Origin: Bremia lactucae | Taxonomy: Eukaryota > Oomycota > Peronosporomycetes > Peronosporales > Peronosporaceae | Direction of reading: 5' to 3' | Assembly (NCBI RefSeq): GCF_004359215.1 | Contig: NC_090623.1 | Coordinates: 2,561,843-2,581,475, forward strand | DNA: 19,633 nucleotides | In this document: in pieces, positions 9,094 through 16,380 of the stretch | Numbering within the stretch: position 1 is the first letter of the stretch | Layout of the letters: each line of letters opens with the position of its first letter | The notes under the pieces: generated by a model | Told to the model about the DNA's origin: nothing | Databases searched by the model: none | What the model saw: the letters and a program-made list of their open reading frames with translations, nothing else | Program-made: the position numbers and the translations under genes

Positions 9094-9230
9094 GTGGTGC
9101 TGGCAGGCTCTGAGGCATTTGATAAATATTATTATTTAATCATCATGCCCTAGTGGCGACATCGACGATAGAGCCAGGAATATTACAATTATTGCGCTTA
9201 GACGACAATATTGTGAAATCAAATTTGGCA

Positions 9231-10628
9231 ATGACTACCTCGGCGGACAACGAGACATGGGACGAGTGGGAAGTCGACGGCACCGTGTCGTCAGCGACTC
9301 TTCCATTGAGATCTCTTAATGACGCAACCGAAGCCAAGATTCAGTTGCCTACTGATAGCTTTAATATATCTCCATTCGACACAGAGAAGTGGCGTTTTGA
9401 CCTGTCTGAACTCGAGCAGGAAATGTCGAGTCTGACCCCGGCAGCCTATGTCACGCCATTAAGTAGATCTTGCTTTTCTACCAACAGTGAAGAGAGGCTT
9501 ATTGCAGCGCTTGAATGGCTTCCGCCGGTCTTACGATCGGCTCGGGACCGGATGCAAACGCTGGAGGCACTAGCGCTGGTCGCGCGTTTGCACGTCGTGG
9601 CGGCACGCAGTAGCTTCCCAGAGCTGCACAGCAATACACAGACCACAAAGGAACAAGTGCTCAACATGACTCAGGAGCTGAAGCAATTGGCCGGTGTCTG
9701 GGGAGACCGCGCATTGCTAGCGTCGACACCGATGGCGTCAGCTCGCCAACAATTTGAGGAAATGATAAAAGTACTTCACCACGCGTTAGATGATGAAACC
9801 GTAGATTTGACGCTATTTCAGGAAATCTTTGAGCAGCTGTTTGAAAGCTTACCAGAGCAGAAACTGGTCGTGTCTACAAATTGGCTTACGGAAGAGAAAG
9901 TCGAGATGGAAGAGAAGGAGATGCATAGCTACGTGGACCACGTTCTGGCAATCTGTCGTGATACAGCGATTAATACAAGCCGCATGCCGACCCTTTCGGA
10001 AGCAGACATTTTACAAGACGCCAAGGATATCACACGCGATGAGCTTTTAATAAATGGCGAACATATTGCAGGCAAGAAAGGCTACGATGCCGTCGTCGAT
10101 GCCTTACAGCGTGAGCTTGAGTTAATATTAGCGCGCCAGGTCGGCAAAGTGCCTGAGGAAACGCCTATGGCTGTAAGCAACGCTTTGCAATCGGTCGCAA
10201 TGGCAGTGCTGCATGCAAGCAATCGAACCGAGTCAGGAGGCAGTTCTTACGAGCTTCTCGCGAAATTATTGAGTACGCATACATCGGATCGAGTGCTTCT
10301 TCGACCTGCTTCCGCACGTGCTGCTCCGCTGCAAGTCCAGATGGATGTCGGTCCCTACATTGAGAGTGTGCCAGGCTGTACATATGAGACGTGGGCCTTT
10401 GGACTACGCATCCAGCTGATAGCCGTGACCTGGTATCTTGTGTGTGATGCCTTTGACCCGTGTAAGGAATTGTACGAGATGGAAACCACTTTTTGCAACC
10501 GCCTTGCATTCCCTGTAGGTCTGACACCATTTCACCCACTCGATAGTATGCGGAAAGACCCTGGTACTGTTACAATTCGCATGAAGCCGTCTCCGGCTTC
10601 TGTATCAATAACAAATGATAGTGATTAA
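9231..10628 (+). CDS. Intact protein of unknown function (465 codons from first ATG)
   Basis: This is the only long uninterrupted frame in the window. It is open from 9126 to the TAA at 10626-10628, and the first in-frame ATG is 9231. 26 further codons upstream (from GTG 9153) read like protein and may belong to it through the exon at 8922-9093. The N-terminus is acidic (ETWDEWEVDG). The middle is mainly helical: ERLIAALEWLPPVLRSARDR, ALALVARLHVVAARSSF, FEEMIKVLHHALDDETVDL. The last 90 residues include VQMDVGPYIESVPGCTYETW and DPCKELYEMETTFCNRLAFP. No signal peptide, clear membrane segment or known catalytic motif was seen. Base composition is richer in GC than the surrounding AT-rich DNA. 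I do not recognise the family. It looks like a real host gene left between the copia and MULE insertions. Confidence 0.75.
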   Translation: MTTSADNETWDEWEVDGTVSSATLPLRSLNDATEAKIQLPTDSFNISPFDTEKWRFDLSELEQEMSSLTPAAYVTPLSRSCFSTNSEERLIAALEWLPPVLRSARDRMQTLEALALVARLHVVAARSSFPELHSNTQTTKEQVLNMTQELKQLAGVWGDRALLASTPMASARQQFEEMIKVLHHALDDETVDLTLFQEIFEQLFESLPEQKLVVSTNWLTEEKVEMEEKEMHSYVDHVLAICRDTAINTSRMPTLSEADILQDAKDITRDELLINGEHIAGKKGYDAVVDALQRELELILARQVGKVPEETPMAVSNALQSVAMAVLHASNRTESGGSSYELLAKLLSTHTSDRVLLRPASARAAPLQVQMDVGPYIESVPGCTYETWAFGLRIQLIAVTWYLVCDAFDPCKELYEMETTFCNRLAFPVGLTPFHPLDSMRKDPGTVTIRMKPSPASVSITNDSD

Positions 10629-11196
10629 TTAAAACAATGTGACGTCGCATGCTTTAAAACGCATGAGTATTCTATCAAGCATTAGATGCCAAGTCGCCTT
10701 CGAGTTGGTGGCAGAAGTTCTACTTTAAACTTTTGACTGGATCCTGCACAATTTCTATGTTTCTTGCCGAGGAGCTAGAAGCCCTACCTTCTAGATCGAT
10801 AATGAAAGGACAATCGATTACCATTACGATCGGTTGTTGATGGTGAGCCACAGGCAAATGTCGACGGACTTGAGATGAAGTAAACATTGCCCACAAACGT
10901 TGGTATGTAGAAAACCTCATTCGCTGGATGAAAGTTAAGTTCTTAAAAAAACAAATCAATGCATTTGTTGAAACATGACCGTTTCGGCTCTCACCGCATG
11001 ATGTCCGAGATAGAAACTAGCTTTTATTAAAATGCATCCCGTAGTCATGAGGATATTGCTTTAAAAGGTCAAGGTAATGTTGGCTGGGAACTGAAAGGGT
11101 CAGCTCTTATGTTTCGTAAAGCTGAAAGCGCTCTCATCGCTGTGTAGACACATAGTAACTGGGATTCTGTCTAAATACGCTTAAATTAGTTAGAGC
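10629..11196. other. Spacer between unknown gene and MULE
   Basis: No convincing gene was found. On the - strand 10720-10959 is open for 79 codons (includes QQPIVMVIDCPFIIDLEGRA) and could be a 3' exon or a chance frame. Nothing upstream of it on that strand supports a longer gene. Confidence 0.35.
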
Positions 11197-11385
11197 CGCG
11201 GCACAGACATAACTACTACGGCCACAGACGTAACTACTACGCCCACAGACAAAAGTACTAGGGCCACAGACATTTAGTAAACTTACAACATGCTAAATAA
11301 TGATTAGTTTAAATTTTCAAATCAGGTATGTTGACAACACAAATCGCGATTTTTTTTATTTCTATCGACCGATATTTTTTAACTT
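11197..11385 (+). repeat. Left TIR of the MULE
   Basis: This matches the right TIR in inverse orientation. Shared blocks are CCACAGAC, ACAAAAGTACTAGGGCCACA, AGTAAACTTACA, GATTAGTTTAAATTT, AAATCGCGATTTTTTTTATT and TCTATCGACCGAT. The outer end holds tandem copies of a unit of about 20 bp (ccACAGACrTAACTACTAC at 11201-11241), one more than the right TIR. Confidence 0.8.
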
Positions 11386-11727
11386 TGAAACCCTAATATA
11401 AGGAAAGTTTAGATATAAATAATGATGAGAATAGCTAACTTCTCTATATATCTCTTCATGAATCACATGGATTGGTGTTTGTTGATGATGATCGGAAAGG
11501 TCTGGCTGCTGAAAAAGATTGAATTCGAGGGCTTGAACATTTATAGGGTACGTTGCGAAAGTACGTTGATGTCCTGTTTGATGGCAAGCACTGCATGCTG
11601 GCACCTTCCTCCTCTTTGAAGTTATCCCCTCTATATATTCAAAACGTAAAGGGTCTCGTTGCGTAGAGGTGTTGTAGCTTGTGCTAGGGCTTCCTTTTGT
11701 TCGCTCAACTTCCGGCTCGTCTAGAAC
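11362..11727 (-). pseudogene. MULE transposase, last exon (zinc knuckle)
   Basis: After the acceptor CACAG the frame is open for 122 codons: VLDEPEVERTKGSPSTSYNT, QRDPLRFEYIEG, then KVPACSACHQTGHQRTFATY and a tail to the stop at 11362. A QRDPxxFE segment followed by CxxCxxxGHxR is the usual C-terminal layout of MULE transposases, where a knuckle may aid DNA binding. The final 40 residues run into the TIR, so the true end may lie elsewhere. Confidence 0.7.
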
Positions 11728-11813
11728 CTGTGGTGTTTGCTAATTTAAGTGCGTTAGCAAAAGAAAGAGCACCCATGGAAACAACAAGAAGATAAATAAT
11801 AATTACAAAATAC
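11728..11813 (-). other. MULE transposase intron (last)
   Basis: An 86-bp stretch beginning GTATTTTG and ending ACCACAG on the - strand. Removing it joins KLTDLSQ to VLDEPEVE in phase. It is AT-rich and unrelated to the flanking exons. Confidence 0.6.
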
Positions 11814-12130
11814 CTGCGATAAATCTGTCAGTTTGTTCACTACTGCCTCTTTCTGGTGTTGAGGAAGATTTTGAAAGTTTTCTTGAACTCTTTCAAGTAA
11901 GGCTGGTAAAACCTCCACCACGTCCTCCTGTTGCTGTGGTCAACAACAGCAGGACGTCGTGGAGAAAGTTGATGGAGGTGTCAATAAACATCTGCATCAT
12001 TCAATTCAAGTCTCCTCTCATTTTCGATAGTCAACCGCAACCGGTGCTCACAAGGTATCCCCCAGACAGCAGTAAAAGTGGAGGTGCATGGATTTGGACG
12101 ATCTGCCAGTGGACTTCGAGCTTTTTGCAG
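11814..12130 (-). pseudogene. MULE transposase, SWIM-like region exon
   Basis: The exon opens LQKARSPLADRPNPCTSTFT, then AVWGIPCEHRLRL and ELNDADVY. A TGA follows at the place of the Trp usual in this block. The C...(F)T...G(I/L)PC.H pattern is the SWIM-like zinc site at the C-terminus of MULE transposases. A frameshift inside an imperfect palindrome (about 11907-11985) leads to EDVVEVLPALLERVQENFQN and HQKEAVVNKLTDLSQ. Role: DNA binding or folding of the transposase. The protein is broken. Confidence 0.75.
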
Positions 12131-12209
12131 CTGTAAATACAAATAAATAGTCAATAATTGATTGAAGTGACGATGCGGGCAAAATACCACTAACATATAT
12201 CAATCTTAC
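12131..12209 (-). other. MULE transposase intron
   Basis: 79 bp from GTAAGATTG to TATTTACAG on the - strand, a canonical donor and acceptor. Removal joins YYALRKVFGE to LQKARSPLADR in phase. Confidence 0.7.
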
Positions 12210-12440
12210 CTCTCCAAATACTTTCCGAAGGGCATAATAGGAGAACTTTCTATTGACATCATGAAAAATGTTTCCACGTGGGTAGGCTGTCCAAAAGGTA
12301 TGATCTTCATTTGCTGATTGGCTAGTGCGGTGGTATATTCAATCTGGAAGCTTTCCATCGTTTGAATTATCCGTTCACAGCATCCAAGAAGATTTTCTAT
12401 GCTGCTTGCGATAAATTCTTTAGCAATACTGTGAGATTTC
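12210..12440 (-). pseudogene. MULE transposase, upstream exon remnant
   Basis: In one frame the - strand reads AKEFIASSIENLLGCCERII and QTMESFQIEYTTALANQQMK. After a frameshift it continues FHDVNRKFSYYALRKVFGE to the donor. This is the helical segment that precedes the SWIM-like site in MULE transposases. It abuts the TIR at about 12450, so the catalytic DDE part and N-terminus are deleted. Confidence 0.6.
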
Positions 12441-12452
12441 TATCAAACGATA

Positions 12453-12497
12453 AAATCGGTCGATAGAAATAAAAAAAATCGCGATTTGTATTGTCAG
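12453..12497 (-). repeat. Right TIR of the MULE, inner part
   Basis: On the - strand it reads CAATACAAATCGCG, a poly-T run, and TCTATCGACCGATTTTATC, matching 11335-11380. It is cut off from its outer part by the solo LTR that starts at 12498. Confidence 0.8.
12493..12497 (+). repeat. Target site duplication GTCAG, left copy
   Basis: Five bases directly before the LTR start, identical to those directly after its end. Confidence 0.85.
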
Positions 12498-12537
12498 TGT
12501 AACGGGCTACAGTTGCCCTAATGTTACACAGTCCCCG

Positions 12538-12560
12538 TTAAGTACACTTGGTGTACTTAA
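12538..12560. promoter_or_regulatory. Palindrome in the LTR (U3 side)
   Basis: Perfect 10-bp arms TTAAGTACAC and GTGTACTTAA around TTG, about 40 bp into the LTR. The gypsy A copy keeps most of it (about 3664-3687). It is a candidate protein-binding site or RNA hairpin; its role is inferred from position only. Confidence 0.4.
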
Positions 12561-12671
12561 GGGGATGGTCAATTACTTAATAATAGTAATTCGACCCAGC
12601 AATCGGGTGTGGTGCACATTTGTGACCAACCTTTGTGGATGTGATGCTCATGGGTGCATCCACATTAAGAG

Positions 12672-12692
12672 GGATGACGCCTAGCGTCATCC
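12672..12692. promoter_or_regulatory. Palindrome with TGACG/CGTCA half-sites in the LTR
   Basis: Perfect arms GGATGACGC and GCGTCATCC around CTA. The same site with one change is at 3827-3847. TGACG/CGTCA half-sites resemble bZIP (CREB/ATF) targets, which could drive LTR transcription. This is an inference. Confidence 0.4.
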
Positions 12693-12947
12693 GTTACGCG
12701 AGGTATCTAGAAATATACGCTCGCAATACATATTAAATGTTATCTATAGAGATAACATTTTAATTGGTAAAAAAGGTATTTCTATTTAATTCTTTTAAAC
12801 ATAAATCAGTCTGAAAACTACTTCCTACTTGGTAAGTGCGCACGAGGAGACGGATTACCGCTCCCTTGACGACACTTAACCAGAGTTCTTAGTGTGTTGG
12901 GTGAGGTCGCTAACGCGCCCACCACAACTACCTCACTGCACGCAAGA

Positions 12948-12967
12948 GAAGCAGGTTAAACTGCTTC
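12948..12967. other. Hairpin in the 3' part of the LTR
   Basis: Arms GAAGCAG and CTGCTTC with loop GTTAAA. The position near the LTR end could correspond to R/U5, where an RNA hairpin may act in polyadenylation. The gypsy A copy is much less perfect here. Confidence 0.3.
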
Positions 12968-13029
12968 CTCGCTGTGCTAAGGTGTGTGTCTAAGTGGAGC
13001 GTGGCCGCATTACGACGTGCCCGCCTACA

Positions 13030-13034
13030 GTCAG
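13030..13034 (+). repeat. Target site duplication GTCAG, right copy
   Basis: Five bases directly after the LTR end. A 5-bp duplication is typical of Ty3/gypsy integration. Confidence 0.85.
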
Positions 13035-13145
13035 GATATCTGATTTGGAAATTTAAACTAATCATAATCTAGCATGCTGTAAGTTTACTTTATGTTTGTG
13101 GCCCTAGTACTTTTGTCTGTGGCCACAGTAGTTATGTCTGTGGCC
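13035..13145 (-). repeat. Right TIR of the MULE, outer part
   Basis: On the - strand it runs GGCCACAGACATAACTACT to AAATTTCCAAATCAGATATC, pairing with 11199-11325 in the left TIR. The element ends at about 13145, where similarity stops. Confidence 0.8.
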
Positions 13146-13243
13146 ATAGGCGCGACCAAACAAAAAATTAAGGCATACTTCTTTACTCCAGAATGTCGCA
13201 CGCGATGTATCCGATGCTGGTCTTTGGTGTAAGCATGGATACC

Positions 13244-13600
13244 TCATGTGTTAATTTGTCGAAAATTAATTAGCTCGAAGGCAGAGCATTTATCGATGAG
13301 GTTCCAGCAACCAATCGTTGGCTTTTCATCACCACTAAAGTTGGACGCTCGACGATGTTTCGCGAAATTTGACAAAAAGTCACAGACTAAATCTTCTCCA
13401 ATTACATACCAGCGCGTCTTCAAATAAGCAGTTAAATGAAGCGGACATCGTCTGACTTTGTGAGGAGTCATCGTAATATCATACTCTTTGCTGTCACGAT
13501 ACTTTATGTTTTAGCTTTGGACCAAGCTTTTAATCAATCGATGCCAAGTATACCCAGCCCGAATGGGGAATGCGACAAGCTCTACAAGAAGCTTAAATGT
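13244..13600 (-). pseudogene. Possible gene fragment, unrecognised
   Basis: On the - strand the reading AGYTWHRLIKSLVQS, stop, NIKYRDSKEYDITMTPHKVR, RCPLHLTAYLKTRWYVIGED, LVCDFLSNFAKHRRASNF, SGDEKPTIGCWNLIDKC continues to a stop at 13244. It looks like a real, slightly damaged protein rather than noise (varied composition, several Trp, Cys and His). I do not recognise the family. An opposite-strand frame at 13436-13678 overlaps it; the two cannot both be genuine over their overlap. Confidence 0.3.
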
Positions 13601-13678
13601 CAGATTTTGGCAGGTCTCTTTTACTTATTAACTTTGAACTTTTTCATCAAGAAGCAGCATTTAATCAGCTGCGACTGA

Positions 13679-14219
13679 TATTAAGAAAAAATAAACGCTT
13701 CGAAGACCAGGTATGACTATTGTACGCATTATAAGGATACCGAAGCAGCCATTTTCTCGACATTTGTTATTTTTTAGAGTTAAAGAGCGGCTTGAACGCA
13801 GAAAATCGCGTTGAAGTGAACGCTGTGGCTTTGTTTTATAACGGGCTGTATAGTTCCATTAAATATTAATTCCAAAAGAGAAAATAATGAAGAAGTAAAA
13901 ACTTGGGGAAATTTTAAACGGACACTCCCCACTTTTTTCACGTATATTTCAGATTTTTAACTTCACCTCTTTTCTCACACAGATTTCATAATTTAATAAA
14001 AGATAAAAACTTTGCAAACACCTCCCCCCGCACGCCCAGTTTCCCTCTAATATAATGTACGTATTATTACACCGCCAACGCCATTATTCGTGCTACCCTA
14101 CCACGTTTTCGTCGAGTTTTGGCAGGAAGTGCTGAGTTTTTTCTTGGAGGTTGGATTCCAGGCGCAATTTTTTTTAGTCCAATCCGAAAAGGATAAACTT
14201 AGAGTAATGTTAGTAGTTA
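13679..14219. other. AT-rich spacer
   Basis: No convincing gene. A short - strand frame at about 14062-14190 ends KTRRKRGRVARIMALAV, a basic nuclear-localisation-like tail, but it has no support upstream. Confidence 0.35.
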
Positions 14220-14430
14220 GTGCTGTGTAATGTTTGGTTTGCTGATGTGTTAGGCCGCATTTCATTTGTTATGTCTTTTCCAGTGCACTTTGTGCGCACT
14301 GCAATGAGATCTATCTCATCTTTGATGTCGATTGCTTCGACTTCGACATCATTCGCGTCGTTGGTAAACTCGACGCGTGATGAGCATGAGCTAGAAATGG
14401 TTTTGCTCGTGCGAGTCCCCTATACTTAAA
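14220..14430 (-). pseudogene. Gypsy B integrase tail
   Basis: After the core the - strand frame shifts to VEFTNDANDVEVEAIDIKDE and IDLIAVRTKCTGKDITNEMR, an acidic stretch ending in a stop near 14220. It is probably the linker beyond the core. The C-terminal domain and 3' LTR are not found to its left, so the element seems truncated here. Confidence 0.5.
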
Positions 14431-14929
14431 CTAGATGATTCCTTTAGTTGAGTGAGTATGTGTTGCAGACGCATGCACCGACTTATTGATGGCGAATTCG
14501 ACCATCGGTAAAAATTCGCTCCAATTCGGATACGATTGGACGTTACCTTGAAGTATCTCTACGAGGACGCAATTTACGCGTTCCGTGTGACCATCTATCT
14601 CTGGATGATCAGGAGTTGACATAGTCAGCCGTGTTCCGATATCTCGGAACACGGATTGCCAAAACTCCGCCGTAAACCGTGGAACGTAATCGGAGACCAG
14701 TTCACGGGGTAAATCTTGGAGTCTGTTTACCGTGTCGATAAAGACACAGGCACAGCCCGGAGCTGTGATTGACTCTGGTATTACAACAAGATATATCATC
14801 TCGCTGAATCTGTCTACAAAAACAAGGATTCCATAGTTTTTGTGATCGTCCTCAGGGAATCCGAAGACGAGATCCATAAATACGGGCTGTCAACATTCTG
14901 CATCGACCACTGAGGGGGTAGGAAATGCA
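14431..14929 (-). pseudogene. Gypsy B integrase catalytic core
   Basis: Open for 148 codons from 14877, with recognisable FPTPSVVDAEC upstream. It contains MDLVFGFPEDDHKNYGILVF (first Asp), VDRFSEMIYL, LVSDYVPRFTAEFWQSVF (second Asp) and MSTPDHPEIDGHTERVN, where the catalytic Glu is kept. NWSEFLPMVEFAINKSVHAS closes the core. It has the best-preserved catalytic triad of the three integrases in the window, but is severed from its zinc finger. Confidence 0.87.
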
Positions 14930-15455
14930 GGAGCGCAGTAGGGGCGGTATGCCCTACTGACGCGGACTCTGAAGCAAGCCCTAAGTTCAGAGTTATAGAA
15001 CAAATGGGTAGCATAGTCCCGGAGGTCTCGATATTTCGGACCTCAACTCTGCTGGTCTATAGCGCTTATGTAAGAGGCTACGACCAGGTGATTACCCTCC
15101 TAGTGGATTCGGGTGCATCACAAAATTTTGTGAAACTCGCGGCTCTAAGAAAGAGACCGGCGATGTTTGAGTCGCTTCGCCAGGATGGCAAGTGAGAAGA
15201 GGCGACCGTTCGTTTAGCGAAGGCGCGCTCGTTAAATCTGAGGGAGTTCAGGTAGAACTTGTCTTCAGCTTTAGTGACTTTTCTTGTAAAGAGAAGTTCA
15301 CAATGCTAGGAATGGAGAGTCCGTATGACCTCATCCTAGGCATGCCATGGTTGACAAAGTACCAACTATGGATAGACTGGCGAACACGCACAGTTGCGAA
15401 CTCTACGCAGGACACTGAAAAGGATGTGCTCCTGCGAGTCTACCAGAAGTGGTAG
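14930..15455 (+). pseudogene. Protease fragment of another Ty3/gypsy element, inserted in opposite orientation
   Basis: The + strand reads AVCPTDADSEASPKFRVIEQ, SIFRTSTLLVYSAYVRGYDQ, then LLVDSGASQNFVKLAALRKR with the DSGAS active site. TGA is at 15193-15195, then a shift, then GALVKSEGVQVELVFSF, SPYDLILGMPWLTKYQLWID and WRTRTVANSTQDTEKD. Both the DSG and the LGMPWL motif are present, so this is a nearly whole aspartic protease domain, different in sequence from the gypsy B protease. It carries no LTR and interrupts the gypsy B integrase. Confidence 0.82.
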
Positions 15456-15791
15456 AGGTTAAAGAGGTGCACACGATGAAAGGCTAGGCTTCAGCCGTTG
15501 GCATACCTCCCAAGCACGAATTTACTTGCGCACGAACTGATACTGGCGGGGCCAGTAAAAGTCGCGACTTACTGTGAGATAAGTTTTTTCACGTCCACGA
15601 TGCCCACTTGGCTGGTGCATTGTGACACTCACACATGACGCGCAAGCGCAAATCATTCTGTGTTGGGCGACGACACGTGAGGTATCGCTGGTAACGGCTG
15701 TGTAATACAATAAGCAGCTACGTGTTGTGTATCGATCGTATGACGATCGATGTAAAGCCGGAAAATCTTCATTAAATGATCCATCAAACAT
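15450..15791 (-). pseudogene. Gypsy B integrase, N-terminal zinc finger part
   Basis: The - strand carries HQPSGHRGREKTYLTVSRDF and YWPRQYQFVRK, then a TAA, then IRAWEVCQRLKPSLSSCAPL. This is the HHCC domain (H...H, then C of VCQR; the first Cys of the pair reads W). Beyond about 15450 the integrase stops making sense because of the foreign block, and it resumes near 14930. Confidence 0.8.
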
Positions 15792-15830
15792 AGAAGGTCC
15801 ATATCTTCTGTGTAGGCTTTCTTTATGTCA

Positions 15831-16380
15831 TCAAATAAGTTGATGACGGAACACTTGAAATGAATGTTGCAACAGTAGGATTATTTCCTTTGTTGGAATG
15901 CGCAGCCGGCTCGAAATCGGGTCGGTGTGATAACGCATCAGCGACGATATTAAGTCGTCCTGGTTATATTCCACGGAGAAATTATACTCCGCAAAGAAGG
16001 ATAGCCACCTCGCCATTCTTTGCGAGAGGTGTGGGCTGTTTACGGCAGTGCGTAAGGACGCACGGTCCGTATTTACGATGAACGGTCTATCTCTTCTGAG
16101 ATAGACTCTTAATTTATTTAGTGCATATTTCATGCAAGGATTCCCTTGTCATGCACTGGGTAATTGCGTTCAGCTGGTTTCAGCTGACACAATTGGGAAT
16201 AGACGACGCGGTCCGCGTTGTCTGTATCGTATTGCATTAACGCACAGCCGATTGTGAAATCGCTGGCGTCACAGGGTTTGTCTTGATTTGCAATCGCCAT
16301 GATGGGCGATTGTATCCAGCTTTGCTCGATACCTTCAAAGGAACACTGACCATCAGCGTTCCATAACCATTTCTCGTTTA
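15831..16380 (-). pseudogene. Gypsy B RNase H domain
   Basis: Best seen at 15831-16133: MKYALNKLRVYLRRDRPFIV, NTDRASLRTAVNSPHLSQRM, ARWLSFFAEYNFSVEYN. TDR stands where TDH is normal. The part nearer RT (16134-16380) is shifted between frames. This is homologous to 1-303 in gypsy A but clearly a different copy. Confidence 0.82.

Larger units (their letters stand above)
12498..13029 (+). mobile_element. Solo LTR of a Ty3/gypsy element, inserted in the MULE TIR
   Basis: 532 bp from TGTAACGGGCT to CGCCTACA. It matches the LTR pieces of gypsy A at 3568-3727 (inverted) and 3810-4186. Exact 5-bp direct repeats GTCAG flank it, and removing LTR plus one repeat restores the MULE TIR. With no internal region, it is the usual product of recombination between the two LTRs of a full element. 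Confidence 0.9.
11197..13145 (-). mobile_element. Mutator-like DNA transposon (MULE), deleted copy
   Basis: Long terminal inverted repeats (11197-11385 against the reverse complement of 13035-13145 plus 12453-12497) enclose C-terminal transposase exons on the - strand. Without the LTR insertion in the right TIR the element is about 1.41 kb. The N-terminal half of the transposase is missing, so it could only have moved with help from another copy. No clear 8-11 bp target duplication is visible at the ends. TAGAGCCGC on the left and ATAGGCGCG on the right are at best a decayed pair. Confidence 0.78.

Noticed and set aside
10165..10539. - strand frame of 124 codons
   Set aside because: It is wholly inside the intact + strand gene and has the uneven composition of a shadow frame.
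10720..10959. - strand frame of 79 codons
   Set aside because: There is no homology that I recognise and no upstream exon could be joined convincingly, so it is kept only as a note in the spacer entry.
11190..13150. A CRISPR-like or satellite array suggested by repeated CCACAGAC units
   Set aside because: The units are few, adjacent without spacers and mirrored at the other end, which fits MULE terminal repeats.
13436..13678. + strand frame with a hydrophobic N-terminal segment (NIILFAVTILYVLALDQAF), like a small secreted or anchored protein
   Set aside because: It overlaps a more protein-like - strand stretch, has only 80 codons, no recognisable effector motif (no RxLR or LxLFLAK) and no supporting context.
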